A DNA stretch of 50,957 bases from Bacillota bacterium. GTDB taxonomy: Bacteria; Bacillota; UBA5301. The DNA is taken from the NCBI GenBank assembly GCA_017656135.1, contig JACDOJ010000010.1:1-50957 (forward strand), given 5' to 3'. Of the stretch, positions 14,674 through 24,903 are shown piece after piece. Below the pieces are notes generated by a model. That model saw only the letters and a program-made list of their open reading frames with translations. It was not told the origin of the DNA and did no database searches. Within the stretch, counting starts at the first letter, position 1, and every line of letters begins with the position of its first letter. Made by a program: the position numbers and the translations under genes.

Positions 14674-14703
14674 ATTTTAATATATTGGCGGATATAGTGT
14701 CAA
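14674..14703 (-). promoter_or_regulatory. Promoter of rplM-rpsI
   Basis: Minus-strand TTGACA (14698-14703) and TAAAAT (14674-14679) are separated by 18 bases, directly after the truA stop codon. A consensus -35 and near-consensus -10 make it a strong sigma-A-type site that uncouples rplM-rpsI from the alpha operon. Confidence 0.8.
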
Positions 14704-14709
14704 GCTTTG

Positions 14710-15474
14710 CTAATACTGCACTTCCATCAGCCACAGACCGCAGGCCGGAGCCGGTTTACCGACTAAGCTCCGATCCCCGGCGGCGAAGATCTTGGCGGCT
14801 TCAGCCACATCAAGGGTTCCTTCTCCCACCTTTACCAACCAGCCGACGATGTTTCTGACCATGTTGTAGAGAAACCCATCAGCAGTGATATCGTAAGCCA
14901 GGACAGTGGTCTCACCCCAGGCCGGTGGAAAGACACCCTGAATTAGGCTGAGCTCGGACCGGATCACTCGGCGAATTGTGGTTTGGGCACTGCTGCCTGA
15001 AGTCTGAAAAGCCGCGAAATCATGCCGGCCTATTAAGAGCCTGGCAGCTTCCTGCATCGCCTTCCGGTCCAAGGGCTTATCTATCCGCCAACTGTAGCGA
15101 TCCAGCACCGGATTGACAGGTGCCTCAGTGACGATCAGGTATCGGTAGCTCTTAGCAACCGCGCTGTAACGGGCGTGAAACTCCTCGGGAACCTCCTGGG
15201 CCTCGATGACCCTGACCTCTTTGGGTAGCCGGGAGTTGAGGGCCGGCTTCCACCGAGCGATCGGAATGGAACTGGTGGTCCGAAAGTTGACCACTTGCCC
15301 CAGGGCATGAACCCCGGCATCAGTCCTGCCGGAACCGATAACCTTCACTGTTTCACCTGTCAGAGCCTGAATCCCTTCCTCCAACAACCCCTGAATTGTG
15401 GTGAGCCCCGGCTGAACCTGAAACCCATGAAAGCAGCTGCCGTCATATGTCACTTTTAGCTTAATGTTTCGCAT
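14710..15474 (-). CDS. truA: tRNA pseudouridine(38-40) synthase TruA
   Basis: The 254-residue enzyme starts [19 protein letters not shown] and has the catalytic aspartate in [14 protein letters not shown]. It also has [19 protein letters not shown], a TruA hallmark. It converts uridines 38-40 of the tRNA anticodon arm to pseudouridine. ATG start three bases after the ecfT stop, so it is translated as part of the alpha-operon tail (rplQ-ecfA1-ecfA2-ecfT-truA), a common Firmicutes arrangement. Confidence 0.95.
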   Translation of the reverse strand: MRNIKLKVTYDGSCFHGFQVQPGLTTIQGLLEEGIQALTGETVKVIGSGRTDAGVHALGQVVNFRTTSSIPIARWKPALNSRLPKEVRVIEAQEVPEEFHARYSAVAKSYRYLIVTEAPVNPVLDRYSWRIDKPLDRKAMQEAARLLIGRHDFAAFQTSGSSAQTTIRRVIRSELSLIQGVFPPAWGETTVLAYDITADGFLYNMVRNIVGWLVKVGEGTLDVAEAAKIFAAGDRSLVGKPAPACGLWLMEVQY

Positions 15475-15477
15475 GCC

Positions 15478-16275
15478 CTAAAAAAACACAGCCACCACCA
15501 GAGCGTACAAAGTCAATAGAGATAAGGACCAGTAATCAGCGCTGGTTAAGGCAAGCTGGTGGAATTTGGTCCGGCCTTCACCACCCCTGTAGCAGCGAGC
15601 CTCCATAGCCACTGCCAATTCGTCAGCGCGGCGAAAAGCACTGACAAAGAGGGGTACCAGAAGCGGCACCAAGTTCTTGGCTCTTTCGGTCAGCTTGCCG
15701 CTCTCAAAGTCCGCCCCCCGGGCCTTTTGGGCCTTCATGATCTTTTCCGTCTCCTCAAAAAGGGTGGGAATGAACCGGAGGGCGATGGTCATCATCATCG
15801 CCACTTCATGAGCCGGCAGACCAAAACGGCTGAAGGGGTTCAGCAAAGCCTCCAGGCCATCGGTGAGCCTGATCGGCGAAGTTGTCAAGGTCAAAAGCGA
15901 AGTCGCAAGCACTAACAGACCCAGACGGGCGGTCATTAAAATACCTCTAATCAGGCCCTCGTAGGTCATCACCAGAGGGCCGATCCGGGCCAATTCCCGG
16001 CCTTCGTTCATGAACAGGTGTAGAATAAAGGTAAGTATCAAAATCAGCCGCAAAGGCTTTAGTCCTTTGAGTACAAAATCTAGAGGCAGGCGGGAGATGA
16101 CTATAATCGCCATAATCCCCGAGGCCACCAAAAGGTAGCCGACAAAACCTTCCACTAAAAACAGCAAGACAATCAGAACGATCGAAGCAATAATTTTCGT
16201 CCGCGGATCCAGCCGGTGAATCAGAGAATCTCCGGGGACATACTGGCCCAGAGTCATACCATCAAGCATGGGCAC
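15478..16275 (-). CDS. ecfT: ECF transporter transmembrane protein EcfT
   Basis: This 265-residue membrane protein begins GQYVPGDSLIHRLDPRTK, the standard EcfT opening. It has several transmembrane segments (IIASIVLIVLLFLVEGF, LRLILILTFILHLFM) and the two ATPase-coupling helices with AlaArgGly motifs (KAQKARGADF, AMEARCYRGGEGRT). EcfT joins the two Ecf ATPases to interchangeable substrate-binding S components for vitamins and metals. The start overlaps ecfA2 by 14 bases, implying translational coupling. Either GTG 16275 or ATG 16269 could start it. Confidence 0.94.
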   Translation of the reverse strand: MPMLDGMTLGQYVPGDSLIHRLDPRTKIIASIVLIVLLFLVEGFVGYLLVASGIMAIIVISRLPLDFVLKGLKPLRLILILTFILHLFMNEGRELARIGPLVMTYEGLIRGILMTARLGLLVLATSLLTLTTSPIRLTDGLEALLNPFSRFGLPAHEVAMMMTIALRFIPTLFEETEKIMKAQKARGADFESGKLTERAKNLVPLLVPLFVSAFRRADELAVAMEARCYRGGEGRTKFHQLALTSADYWSLSLLTLYALVVAVFF

Positions 16276-17137
16276 GCCACCTCCGGATAATCTGTTCGGC
16301 TGCCTCCTGGGTATTCAAAACCCGCGGATCCACCGGGATGCCGCTTTCCGCCAGCCGCCGCATGACCCTTACCACCTGGGGAATGCCCAGGCCCAGTGAG
16401 GTCAAAGCCTCCTCTTCCTGGAAAAGCTCTCTGGGATGACCCTGAAGAGCTATGGTGCCCCGGTGAAAGACGAACACCTGATCAGCCAGTCTGGCTACCT
16501 CTTCCATACTGTGGGAAACCAGGATAACTGTGAGATCGGTTTCCCGGTGCAAGCGCCTGATCTGCTCCAGGATCTCATCCCGGGTCTTGGGATCAAGGCC
16601 GGCGGTAGGCTCGTCAAGAATCAAGATACTCGGCTGCATGGCCAAGACGCCAGCAATAGCCACCCGACGCAGCTGCCCTCCACTGAGCTCCAGAGGGGAA
16701 CGGTCTTTGAAGTCGGCGTAGTCCAATTTCACCAAGTGCATCGCCTGGCGAACCGCTTTCTCCAGTTCCTCCCCTGTGTAACCTAGGTTTTTAGGGCCAA
16801 AAGCGATATCGGCGTAGACGGTTTCCTCAAAGACCTGGTGTTCCGGGTACTGAAAGACCAGTCCCACCTTGTGCCGCAACTCTTTGAGGTTAACGTCCTT
16901 GCCCCCAATATCCTCGCCACATATCCAGATGTGCCCAGGAGAAGTCCGGATCAGCCCATTTAAATGCTGGACGAAAGTGGATTTCCCGGACCCGGTTTGG
17001 CCGATTATGGCCACAAACTGTCCCTTGGGTATCTCTAAATTGATATTCTCCAGGGCTTTGCTGGCCAGGGGAGTACCTGCTTTATAGGTGTAGGATAAAT
17101 CTTTTACGATTATAGCCATGTCCTTGTTCATCTTCAT
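16262..17137 (-). CDS. ecfA2: Energy-coupling factor ATPase EcfA2
   Basis: The 291-residue ATPase has Walker A GQTGSGKST, Q-loop VFQYPEHQVFEETV, signature LSGGQLRRVAIAG and Walker B ILILDEPTAGLDP. The YPEHQVFEETV segment with its glutamine is the pattern of the second EcfA paralogue. It forms a heterodimer with EcfA1 to power vitamin and metal uptake. Its ATG overlaps the ecfA1 stop (TAATG). Confidence 0.95.
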   Translation of the reverse strand: MKMNKDMAIIVKDLSYTYKAGTPLASKALENINLEIPKGQFVAIIGQTGSGKSTFVQHLNGLIRTSPGHIWICGEDIGGKDVNLKELRHKVGLVFQYPEHQVFEETVYADIAFGPKNLGYTGEELEKAVRQAMHLVKLDYADFKDRSPLELSGGQLRRVAIAGVLAMQPSILILDEPTAGLDPKTRDEILEQIRRLHRETDLTVILVSHSMEEVARLADQVFVFHRGTIALQGHPRELFQEEEALTSLGLGIPQVVRVMRRLAESGIPVDPRVLNTQEAAEQIIRRWRAHA

Positions 17138-17982
17138 TATCCCGCCAACTTTTCCACCAGTTGAGCCACTAAAGCCTCTTCCTCCAAGACTTCAGCGGTA
17201 ACCGGCAGCCCTGCTTTGCACAAAAGGTGAGCTAACTCCGTGACCTGGGGAACATCCAGGTGCAGCTCTTTGAGCATCTCCACATTGCTGAAGACCTGGT
17301 TTGGAGGTCCCTCTAAAGCCACCTCCCCCTGATGCATCACAAAAACCCGGTCAGCCACGGCAGCCTCATTCATAAAGTGGGTGATCCAGACCACGGTAAT
17401 GCCCTCGGTCCGGTTCAAGTGCTGGACGGTCCGTAAGACCTCCTGCCTCCCCACCGGGTCCAGCATGGCGGTAGGCTCATCCAGTACAATGCACTTAGGC
17501 CGCATAGCCAGGACTCCGGCAATGGCAACCCGCTGCTTCTGCCCTCCGGAGAGGTTGTGAGGCGGCCGGGAAGCATACTCTTCCATGCCCACTGCCTCTA
17601 GGGCCTCAGCAACCCGCACCCTAATTTCCTCTGGGGGAACCCCTAAGTTCTCCGGGCCAAAAGCAACATCTTCTTCCACGGTGGTGGCCACAATCTGGTT
17701 ATCCGGGTTCTGAAAGACCATACCCACCCTCTGCCTGACTTCCCAGAGGTTTTTGGGATCGGCGGTATCTAACCCGTCGACCGTCACCGAACCTGAGCTA
17801 GGCAGAAGCAGGGCGTTGATGTGTTTGGCCAAAGTTGACTTCCCGGAACCATTATGTCCAACCACGGCGATAAACTCGCCGGGTTGGATCTCCAGAGATA
17901 CTCCCCTGAGGGCCTGCACCGTGGCTCCGTCCCGGGTGGTGTAACTATGGTGCAGGTCCCTAATTTCTATTAGAGCCGCCAT
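17137..17982 (-). CDS. ecfA1: Energy-coupling factor ATPase EcfA1
   Basis: The 281-residue ATPase has Walker A GHNGSGKST, Q-loop VFQNPDNQIVATTVEEDVAFG, signature LSGGQKQRVAIAG and Walker B CIVLDEPTAMLDP. The NPDNQIVATTVEED stretch marks EcfA1. ATG start one base after the rplQ stop codon. The module serves S components encoded elsewhere; none is in this window. Confidence 0.95.
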   Translation of the reverse strand: MAALIEIRDLHHSYTTRDGATVQALRGVSLEIQPGEFIAVVGHNGSGKSTLAKHINALLLPSSGSVTVDGLDTADPKNLWEVRQRVGMVFQNPDNQIVATTVEEDVAFGPENLGVPPEEIRVRVAEALEAVGMEEYASRPPHNLSGGQKQRVAIAGVLAMRPKCIVLDEPTAMLDPVGRQEVLRTVQHLNRTEGITVVWITHFMNEAAVADRVFVMHQGEVALEGPPNQVFSNVEMLKELHLDVPQVTELAHLLCKAGLPVTAEVLEEEALVAQLVEKLAG

Positions 17983-17983
17983 T

Positions 17984-18322
17984 TTAGACCAACTCGATAA
18001 CAGCAGTTACGGTAGCGTCTCCTCGACGGGTACCGAGCCTTGTTATGCGGGTATAGCCTCCTTGCCGATCAGCATAACGCGGCCCTAACGAATCAAAAAG
18101 CTTTTTGACCGCCTCTGGGTCATTGAGAAATGCTGCTGCCTGACGGCGAGAGTGCAGATCTCCGTTTTTTGCCAAGGTAATCATTTTATCGATGAATGGA
18201 CGCAGCGCTTTGGCCTTGGCCTCCGTAGTCTCAATCTTCTCGTGCTTAATCAAAGAGCTAGTGAGACTGCGGAAGAGGGCCTCACGCTGAGCGCTATCGC
18301 GCCCGAGCTTCTTCTTGTTCAC
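17984..18322 (-). CDS. rplQ: 50S ribosomal protein L17
   Basis: The 112-residue protein ([55 protein letters not shown]) is L17, near the exit of the peptide tunnel. The N-terminus [12 protein letters not shown] is slightly unlike the common MAYRKLGR, but the GTG start has GGAGGG seven bases upstream. It follows rpoA by 23 nt in the alpha operon. Confidence 0.95.
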   Translation of the reverse strand: MNKKKLGRDSAQREALFRSLTSSLIKHEKIETTEAKAKALRPFIDKMITLAKNGDLHSRRQAAAFLNDPEAVKKLFDSLGPRYADRQGGYTRITRLGTRRGDATVTAVIELV

Positions 18323-18345
18323 TTTTCAACCCTCCATCCCTTTGT

Positions 18346-19287
18346 TTACTCCTCAGATTCCCTAAGGGAGAGGCCTAATTCAGCTAATTTAGACTTTACT
18401 TCCGCCAATGATTTACGGCCCAAATTCCTAACTTTCATCATTTCCTCAGGAGTCTTCTTGGTCAATTCCTCTATCGTGTTGATTCCGGCTCGCTTCAAGC
18501 AGTTGTACGACCGCACTGACAGGTCTAACTCTTCAATGGTCATTTCCATCAGCTTGTTCTTCTGCTCTTCCTCTTTCTCGACCATGATCTCTACATCCTG
18601 AGTAGCCTCGGTCAAGTTGACGAAGAGCTCCAGATGCTCGGACATGATTTTCGCAGCCAAGCTGGTGGCTTCATCGGGAGCGATGCTCCGATCGGTCCAC
18701 ACCTGCAGAATCAACCGGTCGTAGTCAGTGACCTGACCTACACGGGTGTGTTCCACGTAAAAGTTGACCTTCTGCACCGGTGAGAATATGGAATCCACCG
18801 GAATAATGCCGATGGGCATATCTGCCTTTTTATTCCGCTCAGCGGAGACATAGCCTCGACCCTTTTCAACAGTGAGTTCCATATTCAGCTTGGCTCCGGT
18901 TTCGAGGGTGGCGATAACCAGATCAGGGTTGAGAACCTCAACATCTGGTCCGGTGATGATGTCACCACCGGTAACGGTTCCTTCCCCCTCGGCTTCGATC
19001 CGGAGCACAACCGGCTCATCCACATGCATCTTGAACCTCAGTTCCTTGATGTTCAGGATTATGTCGGTAACATCCTCAACCACGCCTTCGATAGTTGAGA
19101 ACTCGTGAAGTACGCCTTCAATCTGAACACTGGTCACCGCTGCCCCAGGAAGTGATGAAAGGAGAATCCGCCGGAGCGAGTTACCCAGGGTCGTACCGTA
19201 GCCTCTTTCCAAAGGTTCGATCACGAATTCTCCGTAGCTATCGGTCAGCTCAGAGATCTCAATTTTCGGCTTTTCAATCTCTATCAT
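18346..19287 (-). CDS. rpoA: DNA-directed RNA polymerase alpha subunit
   Basis: The 313-residue protein contains the alpha N-terminal domain ([20 protein letters not shown] dimerisation and assembly region) and the C-terminal domain. The latter shows helix-hairpin-helix segments ([32 protein letters not shown]) that contact UP elements and activators. ATG start after AAAGGAGGG. It lies between rpsD and rplQ as usual. Confidence 0.97.
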   Translation of the reverse strand: MIEIEKPKIEISELTDSYGEFVIEPLERGYGTTLGNSLRRILLSSLPGAAVTSVQIEGVLHEFSTIEGVVEDVTDIILNIKELRFKMHVDEPVVLRIEAEGEGTVTGGDIITGPDVEVLNPDLVIATLETGAKLNMELTVEKGRGYVSAERNKKADMPIGIIPVDSIFSPVQKVNFYVEHTRVGQVTDYDRLILQVWTDRSIAPDEATSLAAKIMSEHLELFVNLTEATQDVEIMVEKEEEQKNKLMEMTIEELDLSVRSYNCLKRAGINTIEELTKKTPEEMMKVRNLGRKSLAEVKSKLAELGLSLRESEE

Positions 19288-19352
19288 AGGTACCCTCCTT
19301 TATTAGCCAGTCCATGGCCCATCTGCTGAGGGCTATCCAGACCATCATCCAC

Positions 19353-19982
19353 TTATCGAGAGTAGTACTCAATGATCAGATGTTCTTCAATGGGGGTATC
19401 GATCTGCTCCCTGGTCGGCAAGGAGAGGACCCTACCCTTCGCGTTCTCAACATCCAGCTCCAGCCACTCCGGAACAGAACGGGCACCCAGTTCCTCTAAA
19501 AGCTCCTGAATCCGAGTGGATTTCTTGCTGCTCTCTTTTAACTGGATTTCGTCACCTACTGATACTAAGTAGGAGGGTATATTAACTTTCTTACCGTTAA
19601 CGGTGAAGTGGCCATGCCGCACCAGCTGACGGGCTTCAGCTCTGGAACCGGCCAGGCCAAGACGGTAGACCACGTTGTCCAGACGCCTCTCCAACAGCTG
19701 GAGTAGGTTTTCACCGGTGACGCCAGGGCGCCTCTCTGCCAAATCAAAGTAGCGGCGCATCTGGGCCTCTAAAACGCCGTAGATCCGGCGGAGTTTTTGT
19801 TTTTCTCGTAACTGAATGCCATATTCAGACGGTTTCCCACGTCTGCCCTGTCCATGCTGACCCGGTGCATAGGAACGCCGTTCCACAGCACACTTGGAGG
19901 AGTAGCAACGGTCGCCTTTGAGAAAGAGTTTTTCACCTTCCCGCCGGCATAAGCGACAGACTGAACCCGTGTATCGTGCCAT
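19353..19982 (-). CDS. rpsD: 30S ribosomal protein S4 (zinc form)
   Basis: The 209-residue S4 starts [15 protein letters not shown] and keeps four cysteines at residues 9, 12, 26 and 31, the zinc-binding version. The S4 RNA-binding fold follows ([30 protein letters not shown]). It initiates 30S assembly by binding 16S rRNA. In some Firmicutes rpsD is a separate, autoregulated gene; here it is within the alpha operon between rpsK and rpoA. Confidence 0.97.
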   Translation of the reverse strand: MARYTGSVCRLCRREGEKLFLKGDRCYSSKCAVERRSYAPGQHGQGRRGKPSEYGIQLREKQKLRRIYGVLEAQMRRYFDLAERRPGVTGENLLQLLERRLDNVVYRLGLAGSRAEARQLVRHGHFTVNGKKVNIPSYLVSVGDEIQLKESSKKSTRIQELLEELGARSVPEWLELDVENAKGRVLSLPTREQIDTPIEEHLIIEYYSR

Positions 19983-20012
19983 GTAAATTCAGCACCTCCA
20001 GTATTTTTGTTA

Positions 20013-20405
20013 TCAGACGCGGCGCCGTTTTGGCGGGCGACAACCATTGTGAGGAATCGGAGTCACGTCCCGAATGGAGTTCACATTCAGCCCGGCAGCT
20101 TGGAGAGAACGAATAGCTGTCTCCCGTCCTGAACCGGGCCCTTTGACATAACACTCCACTTCTCTCATGCCGTGTTCCATAGCGGCCTTAGCAGCAGCTT
20201 CGGCTGCCATACCAGCAGCAAAAGGTGTTCCTTTACGGGATCCCTTGAAACCCATGTTACCTGCGCTTGACCAAGAAATCACATTACCTTCCTTGTCGGT
20301 AATAGTAACAATAGTATTGTTAAAAGTGGAGCGGATGTGAGCTATCCCGCTCGACACATTCTTGCGCTCTTTACGACGGGTGCGTGCTTTACCTGGGCGA
20401 GCCAA
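20013..20405 (-). CDS. rpsK: 30S ribosomal protein S11
   Basis: The 130-residue protein with [38 protein letters not shown] and the C-terminal [13 protein letters not shown] is S11 of the 30S platform. ATG start 19 nt after rpsM. Confidence 0.97.
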   Translation of the reverse strand: MARPGKARTRRKERKNVSSGIAHIRSTFNNTIVTITDKEGNVISWSSAGNMGFKGSRKGTPFAAGMAAEAAAKAAMEHGMREVECYVKGPGSGRETAIRSLQAAGLNVNSIRDVTPIPHNGCRPPKRRRV

Positions 20406-20424
20406 TCTCTAGTTCCTCCCTTCC

Positions 20425-20793
20425 TTATTTCTTCCTACCGCCAATGGCGCGTCTGGGTCCCTTACGGGTCCGGGCATTGGTCCTAGTCCTCTGGCCCCGA
20501 ACCGGTAACCCCCGGCGATGGCGAAGGCCACGGTAACTGCCGATGTCTATCAAGCGTTTAATATTTCTGTTGACTTCCCGGCGGAGGTCGCCTTCAACCA
20601 CATAGTTCTTATTGATTACCTCACGCAAACGGGAGACTTCATCCTCAGTCAAATCCCTGACTCTGGTGTCAGGGTCGACATTAGCCATCTTCAAAACTTC
20701 CTGAGCGGTTGTGCGCCCAATCCCATAAATATAGGTCAACGCAATTTCTACACGTTTTTCCCTGGGCAAGTCAACTCCGGCTATACGAGCCAT
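20425..20793 (-). CDS. rpsM: 30S ribosomal protein S13
   Basis: The 122-residue protein ([48 protein letters not shown]) is S13, which forms a bridge to the 50S subunit and contacts P-site tRNA. It starts with ATG 18 nt after rpmJ. The basic tail ends [11 protein letters not shown]. Confidence 0.97.
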   Translation of the reverse strand: MARIAGVDLPREKRVEIALTYIYGIGRTTAQEVLKMANVDPDTRVRDLTEDEVSRLREVINKNYVVEGDLRREVNRNIKRLIDIGSYRGLRHRRGLPVRGQRTRTNARTRKGPRRAIGGRKK

Positions 20794-20811
20794 TTTTCCA
20801 CCTCCTACCGC

Positions 20812-20925
20812 TTAACCCTGTTTCTGTTTGTGCTTCGGGTTTTCACAAATAACCATGATCTTACCCTTGCGTTTAATGATTTTGCATTTGTCGCAAATAG
20901 GTTTAACTGAAGGACGAACCTTCAC
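20812..20925 (-). CDS. rpmJ: 50S ribosomal protein L36 (zinc form)
   Basis: A 37-residue frame, too short for many gene callers, reads [20 protein letters not shown] then [15 protein letters not shown]. It has the CxxC...C...H zinc ligands of C-plus type L36. It starts with GTG seven bases after AGGAGG and sits between infA and rpsM, its standard place. L36 stabilises the 23S rRNA near helix 42-97 contacts. Confidence 0.96.
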   Translation of the reverse strand: MKVRPSVKPICDKCKIIKRKGKIMVICENPKHKQKQG

Positions 20926-21009
20926 TGTAATCTACCTCCTCGTTTAGAGGGCTTTCGGCCATAGTTGGCTAATTAGTCCGGTCCAGGGAATCGCCCCCAT
21001 TGTAATCAT

Positions 21010-21228
21010 TTACTTGTAACGGTATGTTATCCGTCCCCTGGTAAGGTCATAAGGAGAAAGTTCCACCGTCACTTTGTCACCTGGAAGGATACGGATGAAA
21101 TGCATCCGCATTTTTCCGCTAATATGGGCCAAAATTGTGTGCCCATTCTCCAACTCCACCTTAAACATAGCGTTGGGGAGCGGTTCCACCACTGTACCTT
21201 CTACTTCGATGACATCTTCTTTGGGCAT
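21010..21228 (-). CDS. infA: Translation initiation factor IF-1
   Basis: The 72-residue OB-fold protein ([59 protein letters not shown]) is IF-1, which occupies the 30S A site during initiation. An 84-nt gap without a visible gene separates it from rpmJ. Confidence 0.97.
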   Translation of the reverse strand: MPKEDVIEVEGTVVEPLPNAMFKVELENGHTILAHISGKMRMHFIRILPGDKVTVELSPYDLTRGRITYRYK

Positions 21229-21244
21229 AGCCTCTCTGTCCTCC

Positions 21245-21511
21245 TCACTCTATCAGGTCAGACAAGGCTTTTCTGACCAGCGAATTAGTGATTTTCTCTC
21301 CCTTGCGTAACCGGTTCACGACTTCCTTAGCCACTTGGTCTTGACCAACAAGGTGCTTGACGTTTTTGCGTTTGGGTTTCTCTACTCGGCGGTACTTGCC
21401 GTCGGCCACCCAAACGTATCTATCTCCATCAGTACCGATGACCAAATAGTGCTTGCCTAAGTCACGTCCGGCCACAGATCTAACTAGCTGTCCTACCTGG
21501 AGATTATGCAT
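21245..21511 (-). CDS. KOW-domain RNA-binding protein (L14e-like)
   Basis: This 88-residue protein starts [21 protein letters not shown], a KOW motif, and continues with [21 protein letters not shown] and a basic helical tail. Such proteins resemble archaeal/eukaryotic L14e and occur between map and infA in Clostridia-type Firmicutes. Binding to ribosomal RNA or a role in translation is inferred from fold and position only. ATG start 12 nt after map. Confidence 0.88.
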   Translation of the reverse strand: MHNLQVGQLVRSVAGRDLGKHYLVIGTDGDRYVWVADGKYRRVEKPKRKNVKHLVGQDQVAKEVVNRLRKGEKITNSLVRKALSDLIE

Positions 21512-21523
21512 TCTAACCCCCCG

Positions 21524-22273
21524 CTAGTCCCATTTGGTCAAGATCTCAGGACCGTCCTCTGTAATGGCCACCGTGTGCTCGAAGTGAGCGGAAAGAGAAC
21601 CATCTTTGGTGACGACAGTCCACCCGTCAGCCAAGCTCTTTACCTCCCAAGTGCACACATTAACCATGGGCTCGATGGCCAGCGTCATCCCCACTTTCAG
21701 CCGCGGACCTCGATTAGGGAGGCCAAAGTTGGGAACTGGCGGAGCCTCATGCATCTCACGACCAATGCCATGCCCGACGTATTCCCTGACCACAGCGAAT
21801 CCATTCTCTTCCACATGAGTCTGGACCGCATGAGAGATATCACTCAACCGATTGCCTATCTGAGCCTGACTAATCCCTTTCTCCAGAGCCTCCTTGGTAA
21901 CCTTGAGCAGCTTTTGCGCCTCCGAAGAAATCTCGCCCACCGGTACTGTTACTGCACTATCACCGTAAAAGCCCTCGTAAATGACGCCAAAATCGAGACT
22001 GACTATGTCCCCTTCCTGGAGCACCCGGTCTCCAGGAATGCCGTGGACAACTTCCTCGTTTACTGAGACACAGATAGAGGCCGGATAGCCGCGATAACCT
22101 TTGAACGCCGCTTTTACCCCATACCGGGCCACCAGTTCCTCTGCCTTGCGGTCCAGCTCCCGGGTCTTTACCCCGGGCTTGACCATGGCAGCGACCTCTT
22201 GCAGCACCTTGGCTGTCAGGGCCCCGGCCTCTCGCATTTTCGCCAATTCTCGTTCCGATTTAAGCACAATCAT
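21524..22273 (-). CDS. map: Type I methionine aminopeptidase
   Basis: The 249-residue metalloprotease has the pita-bread fold motifs: a histidine in NEEVVHGIPG, two aspartates (SLDFGVIYEGFYGDSA), a histidine in YVGHGIGREMHE, and glutamates in LAIEPMV and HFEHTVA. It removes the initiator methionine from nascent proteins. The start overlaps the end of adk by 14 bases, indicating coupling. Confidence 0.96.
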   Translation of the reverse strand: MIVLKSERELAKMREAGALTAKVLQEVAAMVKPGVKTRELDRKAEELVARYGVKAAFKGYRGYPASICVSVNEEVVHGIPGDRVLQEGDIVSLDFGVIYEGFYGDSAVTVPVGEISSEAQKLLKVTKEALEKGISQAQIGNRLSDISHAVQTHVEENGFAVVREYVGHGIGREMHEAPPVPNFGLPNRGPRLKVGMTLAIEPMVNVCTWEVKSLADGWTVVTKDGSLSAHFEHTVAITEDGPEILTKWD

Positions 22274-22931
22274 GTTTATCGGTCAACTCTTCCAGTTGCT
22301 TAGTGATGGCCTCGGAGACTTCCTCCACGGACCTCTCGCCGTCGATGTTCACCAGCAAACCCTTTTGATCATAGTAGGTGATCAAAGGCTCAGTCTGCTG
22401 CTGATAAACATTGAGCCGGCGGAGAATGGTCTCCTCCTGGTCATCGCTGCGCTGGTACAGCTCACCCCCGCAGTAATCACAGATGCCTTCGGTTTCCGGA
22501 GGATTGAACTCCAGGTGGAAGGAGGCTTTACACTCCCGGCAGACCCGGCGTTTGGCCAACCGCTCCACAATGGTCACCGGCTGCACCTCCAGGTTGACTA
22601 CGGCCACCAGTTCCTGGTCCAGTTCATCCAATAACTCATCTAAAGCCTTGGCCTGGGCCAGGGTCCGGGGAAACCCATCCAGGAGAAATCCTACCAACCT
22701 CACAGAGGGGTCCTGCAATTTCTCTCTGACCAGACCGATGACTATTTCGTCGGGGACCAGTTCTCCTTTATCCATGTAGGCCTTGGCCTGGCGTCCTAGC
22801 TCGCTGTCAGCCTCCTTAGCTTCGCGGAGAATGTCTCCCGTTGAAAGATGGTACATCCCGTACTTCTCCACTAAGTAGTGGGCCTGAGTGCCTTTGCCTG
22901 CCCCTGGTGGCCCCAAGAGTATCATTCGCAT
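22260..22931 (-). CDS. adk: Adenylate kinase
   Basis: The enzyme starts MRMILLGPPGAGKGTQAHYL (P-loop) and has FLLDGFPRT. Its LID domain is a zinc-binding four-cysteine form (CRECKASFH, then CDYCGGELYQRSDD). It converts ATP and AMP to two ADP. ATG at 22931 is chosen, six bases after GGGGAGGG; a longer frame from 22964 adds 11 atypical residues. It sits between secY and map. Confidence 0.96.
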   Translation of the reverse strand: MRMILLGPPGAGKGTQAHYLVEKYGMYHLSTGDILREAKEADSELGRQAKAYMDKGELVPDEIVIGLVREKLQDPSVRLVGFLLDGFPRTLAQAKALDELLDELDQELVAVVNLEVQPVTIVERLAKRRVCRECKASFHLEFNPPETEGICDYCGGELYQRSDDQEETILRRLNVYQQQTEPLITYYDQKGLLVNIDGERSVEEVSEAITKQLEELTDKHDCA

Positions 22932-22966
22932 CGGTTTCCCTCCCCGTTCTTCACTGACCTTCATGG

Positions 22967-24223
22967 CTACTTAATAAACCCTTCGTAGTGACGCATCAAG
23001 AGGTGCGTCTCGATCTGGCGCATGGTGTCCAGAGCTACACCAACCATAATCAGCAGGGAGGTACCACCGAAGTAGAAAGCTCCCAAGCCGAAGGTAGAAG
23101 TTAAGATGGTCGGCAGGACCGCGATGAACGCCAGGAAAATTGCGCCCACCAGAGTTATCCTGGAAAGAACCCGCTCGAGATAATTAGCGGTGGGCCGGCC
23201 TGGGCGCAAGCCCGGCACAAACCCAGACTGTTTTTTCAAGTTATCGGCTACCTGCATGGGATTGAAGGTAATAGCCGTGTAAAAATAGGTAAAGAAGATA
23301 ATCAACAACACATAGATGACGTTGTACAGAACACTGGACGGACTAAAGAGGTCCATGTACTTAGACCACGCAGGCACAAACTGCATAATCGTGACCGGGA
23401 AGACCAGCACTGACGAAGCAAAGATCACAGGAATAACGCCGGCTTGGTTTACCCGGAGAGGGATGTGGGTGGACTGGCCACCGTACATCTTCCGGCCGAT
23501 AACCCGCTTGGCGTACTGGACCGGAACCCGGCGCTGAGCCTCCTGGATCAAGACCACACCGGCAATGGTAATGACGGCAATGACCAGAAAGGCCAAGACG
23601 GCAAAGGGGCCGACACCGCCGGCGCCCACCGATTGGGCAATAGACCTCACTGTAGACGGCAGGCGGGCGACAATACCAAAGAAGATGATCAGGGAGACAC
23701 CATTCCCGATACCCCGCTCTGTGATCATCTCACCTAACCACATCAAGAACATGGTACCTGCGGTTAAGGTGGAAACAATCAGGATTGTGGAGCCGATGCC
23801 GGGGTTGGTGACCGCTCCGTACCTCTGGATGACCAACAAGGTGCCAAAGGCCTGGATGATGCCGAGCACCACAGTGCCATACCTGGTATACTGAGCAATC
23901 TTCTTCCGACCTTCCACCCCTTCCTTAGCCAACTCCTCCAGGCGGGGGATGACTACCTGCAGTAGCTGGAAGATGATGGAGGAAGTGATGTAGGGGTTCA
24001 CGCCCAAGGCAAAAATGGTGAATCTGCCTAAGGCACCGCCAGCAAACAGGTCCAGAAGCCCAAAAATACTGCCCTGGCCGAGCTGATTTGCTAAGTCGGT
24101 AGCGTTAACGCCCGGTGTTGGGACAAAACTCCCAATCCTGTACACAACCAGCATTGCCGCAGTGAAGAGGATCTTAGAGCGCAGGTCGGAGATTTTCAAT
24201 GCGTTTCTGAGTGCTCCCAGCAC
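22967..24223 (-). CDS. secY: Protein translocase subunit SecY
   Basis: The 418-residue membrane protein has about ten transmembrane segments. It shows family signatures such as FVPTPGVNATDLANQLGQG, LGVNPYITSSIIFQLLQVVI, YTRYGTVVLGIIQAFGTLL and ADNLKKQSGFVPGLRPG. It is the protein-conducting channel; its partner SecE is encoded at 48602-48817. It directly follows rplO. Confidence 0.97.
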   Translation of the reverse strand: MLGALRNALKISDLRSKILFTAAMLVVYRIGSFVPTPGVNATDLANQLGQGSIFGLLDLFAGGALGRFTIFALGVNPYITSSIIFQLLQVVIPRLEELAKEGVEGRKKIAQYTRYGTVVLGIIQAFGTLLVIQRYGAVTNPGIGSTILIVSTLTAGTMFLMWLGEMITERGIGNGVSLIIFFGIVARLPSTVRSIAQSVGAGGVGPFAVLAFLVIAVITIAGVVLIQEAQRRVPVQYAKRVIGRKMYGGQSTHIPLRVNQAGVIPVIFASSVLVFPVTIMQFVPAWSKYMDLFSPSSVLYNVIYVLLIIFFTYFYTAITFNPMQVADNLKKQSGFVPGLRPGRPTANYLERVLSRITLVGAIFLAFIAVLPTILTSTFGLGAFYFGGTSLLIMVGVALDTMRQIETHLLMRHYEGFIK

Positions 24224-24673
24224 TTAAATCACCTCTACCTTGCCCCCGGCCGCCTCGATCTTACGAGCCGCGGACTTGCTGATTCCGTTCACTTTAACTG
24301 TCAGCGCCTTGGAGATCTCTCCGGTGCCTAACAGTTTAACCCCATCCTTAGCCTTGGAGATCATCCCCTTCTCCAAAAGCAGCTCAGGGGTGACCTCTGT
24401 ACCTTCTTCAAAAATCTCTAAATCTTTAAGGTTGATCACAGCGTATTCTTTCTTGAAGACGTTGGTAAAGCCTCTCTTAGGCAAACGGCGCACCAACGGG
24501 GTCTGGCCGCCTTCGAATTGCGGGCCTTTACCCCCTCCGGACCTGGCCTTCTGACCTTTCTGGCCGCGACCGGAGGTCTTGCCCAGACCGGAGCCGATTC
24601 CCCGTCCTACCCGCTTGCTTGCACTTTTGGAACCCGGTGCCGGTTTCAAGTCATGGAGTCTCAACGTGCGCAC
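24224..24673 (-). CDS. rplO: 50S ribosomal protein L15
   Basis: The 149-residue protein ([57 protein letters not shown]) is L15, with the long glycine-rich basic extension that enters the 50S core. Its stop codon adjoins the secY start region without a gap. Confidence 0.97.
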   Translation of the reverse strand: MRTLRLHDLKPAPGSKSASKRVGRGIGSGLGKTSGRGQKGQKARSGGGKGPQFEGGQTPLVRRLPKRGFTNVFKKEYAVINLKDLEIFEEGTEVTPELLLEKGMISKAKDGVKLLGTGEISKALTVKVNGISKSAARKIEAAGGKVEVI

Positions 24674-24688
24674 CTCCTTTACTGTGTA

Positions 24689-24877
24689 CTAAACCTCTTC
24701 CACTTCCACCAAGTGACTGACCTTGGCCAGCATACCCCGGAGCGCCGGGGTGTCAGTCTTGATTACAGACTGGCCTAGCTTGCTTAAGCCCAGAGCCTCA
24801 ATGGTCTTTTTCTGTGTTTCGGAACGTCCAATGGCACTGTGTACATATGTGATCTTCAGCTGTTTGGAGTCTGCCAT
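24689..24877 (-). CDS. rpmD: 50S ribosomal protein L30
   Basis: The 62-residue protein ([55 protein letters not shown]) is the short bacterial L30. It stands between rpsE and rplO as in nearly all bacteria. Confidence 0.96.
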   Translation of the reverse strand: MADSKQLKITYVHSAIGRSETQKKTIEALGLSKLGQSVIKTDTPALRGMLAKVSHLVEVEEV

Positions 24878-24903
24878 AACTCATACCTCCTCCCAGGGTA
24901 CCT

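Noticed and set aside
14639-14734. Upstream start extending L13 by 32 residues
   Set aside because: It would overlap truA and cover the rplM promoter; the shorter GTG start matches the family N-terminus.
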